64,000 nucleotides of DNA from positions 85,686,702 to 85,750,701 of the forward strand of contig NC_065881.2 in NCBI RefSeq assembly GCF_932274485.2, given 5' to 3'. The translations under genes were made by a program, and so were the position numbers. Source of the DNA: Patella vulgata (Eukaryota > Mollusca > Gastropoda > Patellidae). Below, piece by piece: positions 62,593 to 64,000 of this stretch. How positions within the stretch are numbered: the stretch's first letter is position 1; every line of letters begins with the position of its first letter. Under the pieces are notes generated by a model. That model did not search any database, was not told the DNA's origin, and saw only the letters and a list, made by a program, of their open reading frames with translations.

Positions 62593-63039
62593 CTAAAAAA
62601 TATGGAAATACAAACTTCTAATCAGTATAGTCCGTAAATGGGTACAATTGGGGATTGATCTACACCACGATAACCCCCAAACCAAGCCTGAAGGCCCCTA
62701 CTTTAGGGGCTCCGGGGATCTCGCACCCTCCCTTACACATCGCAAAAAAATCGTTGACAATTTGATTGTAGATGGTTCTTTATATCCTGAATAAAATGGC
62801 CACCAATAAAATGGCCACCAAACTACGTGATAATATTAAATTCTGTAGGGTTCCCTAGCACACCACACTCCCAGTCCGTTCCTGAACCAAGTGCGGATCC
62901 CTAACTTCTTTCACTGTTCTCAGAACAATTCAGTAAGAACCTGTGACGGTTGGAAGAGTAAATCCACACCGACCCTTCTACGTGTATATTTAACCGAGTG
63001 TAAAGTGGACTGCAAAGGGAATATCACACTGCCCCGCCC
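62593..63039. other. Intron or upstream flank, no exon found
   Basis: Searched on the minus strand for a Cys-rich exon with phase-1 borders and found none. One duplicated phrase (AATAAAATGGCCACC twice near 62,790-62,820). Confidence 0.45.
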
Positions 63040-63217
63040 CAATAGATAACACTAACCTGTAAACGGTATATTACACTCCACCCACCCAGAGGTGCATCCA
63101 GAAATTTTTGCAGGAGGGAGTTTGCCAGGTTCCCGGTAAGGAAATTTGACAGTTGGCAATGCATAATGCCATCATCGTCTCCAAATTACATAGGCATACA
63201 TACACATTGGGCTTTTT

Positions 63218-63219
<2 letters not shown>

Positions 63220-63259
<40 letters not shown>

Positions 63260-63521
63260 GGTTTAACGTCCACTCGACACAAACTAGGTCATTTCGGGAC
63301 TAACATATGGTTTAATTTTATTAACATAATTCGCTTGCGCGTAGGGGTCTTTAGCAGTGGGAGGAAACCGGAGGACCCGGAGAAAACCCACGAGGTTGGA
63401 CAGGCGACCCCACTCCCTGCCACGTACAACCGGGCATTCGAAACCACGCCAGTTGACTCAATGACAGACTTTATGATACAGCGCGCGCACGCTAACCATT
63501 CAGCCACCCAACCCCCCTTTT
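63220..63521 (-). mobile_element. SINE-A, full length
   Basis: Long (GA)n at 63220-63256, GGGGTTTAACGTCCACTCG, GAGGACCCGGAGAAAACCC, head ending CAGCCACCCAACCCCCC. Confidence 0.92.
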
Positions 63522-63639
63522 AAAGAGAGAAATCCAATATTTATAACGAATTAATAGGATCGCATTGTGATTCAATTTCATTGAAGCAAAGCACAAATTG
63601 TGATATCACATATGTGTATATCACTATCACTAATATAGA

Positions 63640-64000
63640 TGGTATTTTACACTCCACCCCACTGAAATCGACCCTACCCCACCGAATAACACTAACCTGT
63701 AGAGGGTATGATACACCCCCCAACCCCCACTCTACCTCACCAGATAACACTAACCTGTAGAGGGTATGATATACCTACCCCACCCCCACTCTACCTCACC
63801 AGATAACACTAACCTGTAGAAGGTTATGATACACCCACCCCACCCCCACTCTACCCCACCAGATAACACTAACCTGTAGAAGGCTATGATACACCCACCC
63901 CACCCCAACTCTACCCCACCAGATAACACTAACCTGTAGAAGGCTATGATACACCCACCCCACCCCGAATCTACCCCACCAGATAACACTAACCTGTAGA
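63640..64000. repeat. 60-bp minisatellite, runs off the window
   Basis: At least five 60-bp units (CCAGATAACACTAACCTG, TAGAAGGCTATGATACACCC, ACCCCACCCCCACTCTACCC), nearly identical from 63781 on. A single ancestral-looking unit sits at 63040-63085. As 60 is divisible by three, the minus strand is open as a 20-residue repeat rich in Gly/Trp (GGVEWGWGGCII). I regard this as chance. Confidence 0.92.

Noticed and set aside
63750-63989. Glycine/tryptophan-rich minus frame
   Set aside because: Minisatellite product; kept only as a curiosity because of its strand.

Overview
The window is animal nuclear DNA, most likely from a mollusc and probably a gastropod. It has spliced genes, tRNA-derived SINEs with (GA)n or (ATTTC)n tails, LINE fragments, many short inverted-repeat transposons, TACATGTA-rich stretches and the diffuse 'gggccataa...' repeats that I recall from molluscan genomes. 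The species call is inference. There is no bacterial, phage or CRISPR content. Most of the 64 kb is repeats and intron.

Left part (about 4.8-22.6 kb, minus strand): a SAMHD1 gene, a dNTP triphosphohydrolase. I could place 14 exons with matching splice phases, from ATG at 22615 to an exon ending at 4866, giving 483 codons. The HD catalytic core is intact (LCHDLG, RFEHS, YFARD). There is no SAM domain. One exon is an 18-nt microexon. The true 3' end is unresolved. The introns carry a LINE inserted into a SINE, tandemly copied splice-donor sequences, and a near-perfect inverted repeat that brackets two exons.

Middle (about 22.6-57 kb): repeat-dominated. It holds a 4.3-kb element with about 0.78-kb inverted arms (29.9-34.2 kb), several TTAA-flanked short transposons, two unidentified ORFs in opposite orientation near 44 kb, minisatellites, and a roughly 190-bp tandem array (46.9-48.1 kb). 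I found no recognisable complete host gene here.

Right part (57.1-62.6 kb, minus strand): four exons of a multiple-EGF-repeat protein (MEGF/SCARF/Draper-like). They form two copies of a two-exon module, a huge exon (2049 or 1692 nt) followed by a 141-nt exon. All are phase 1-1, so they can be spliced into one long reading frame or belong to two tandem paralogues. Behind each 141-nt exon lies an array of decayed copies of its first half plus acceptor site. No signal peptide or membrane segment is in view. The window ends in a 60-bp minisatellite.

The two gene regions show no sign of working together. SAMHD1 is a nuclear dNTP-pool and antiviral enzyme; the EGF protein is expected to be extracellular or at the cell surface.
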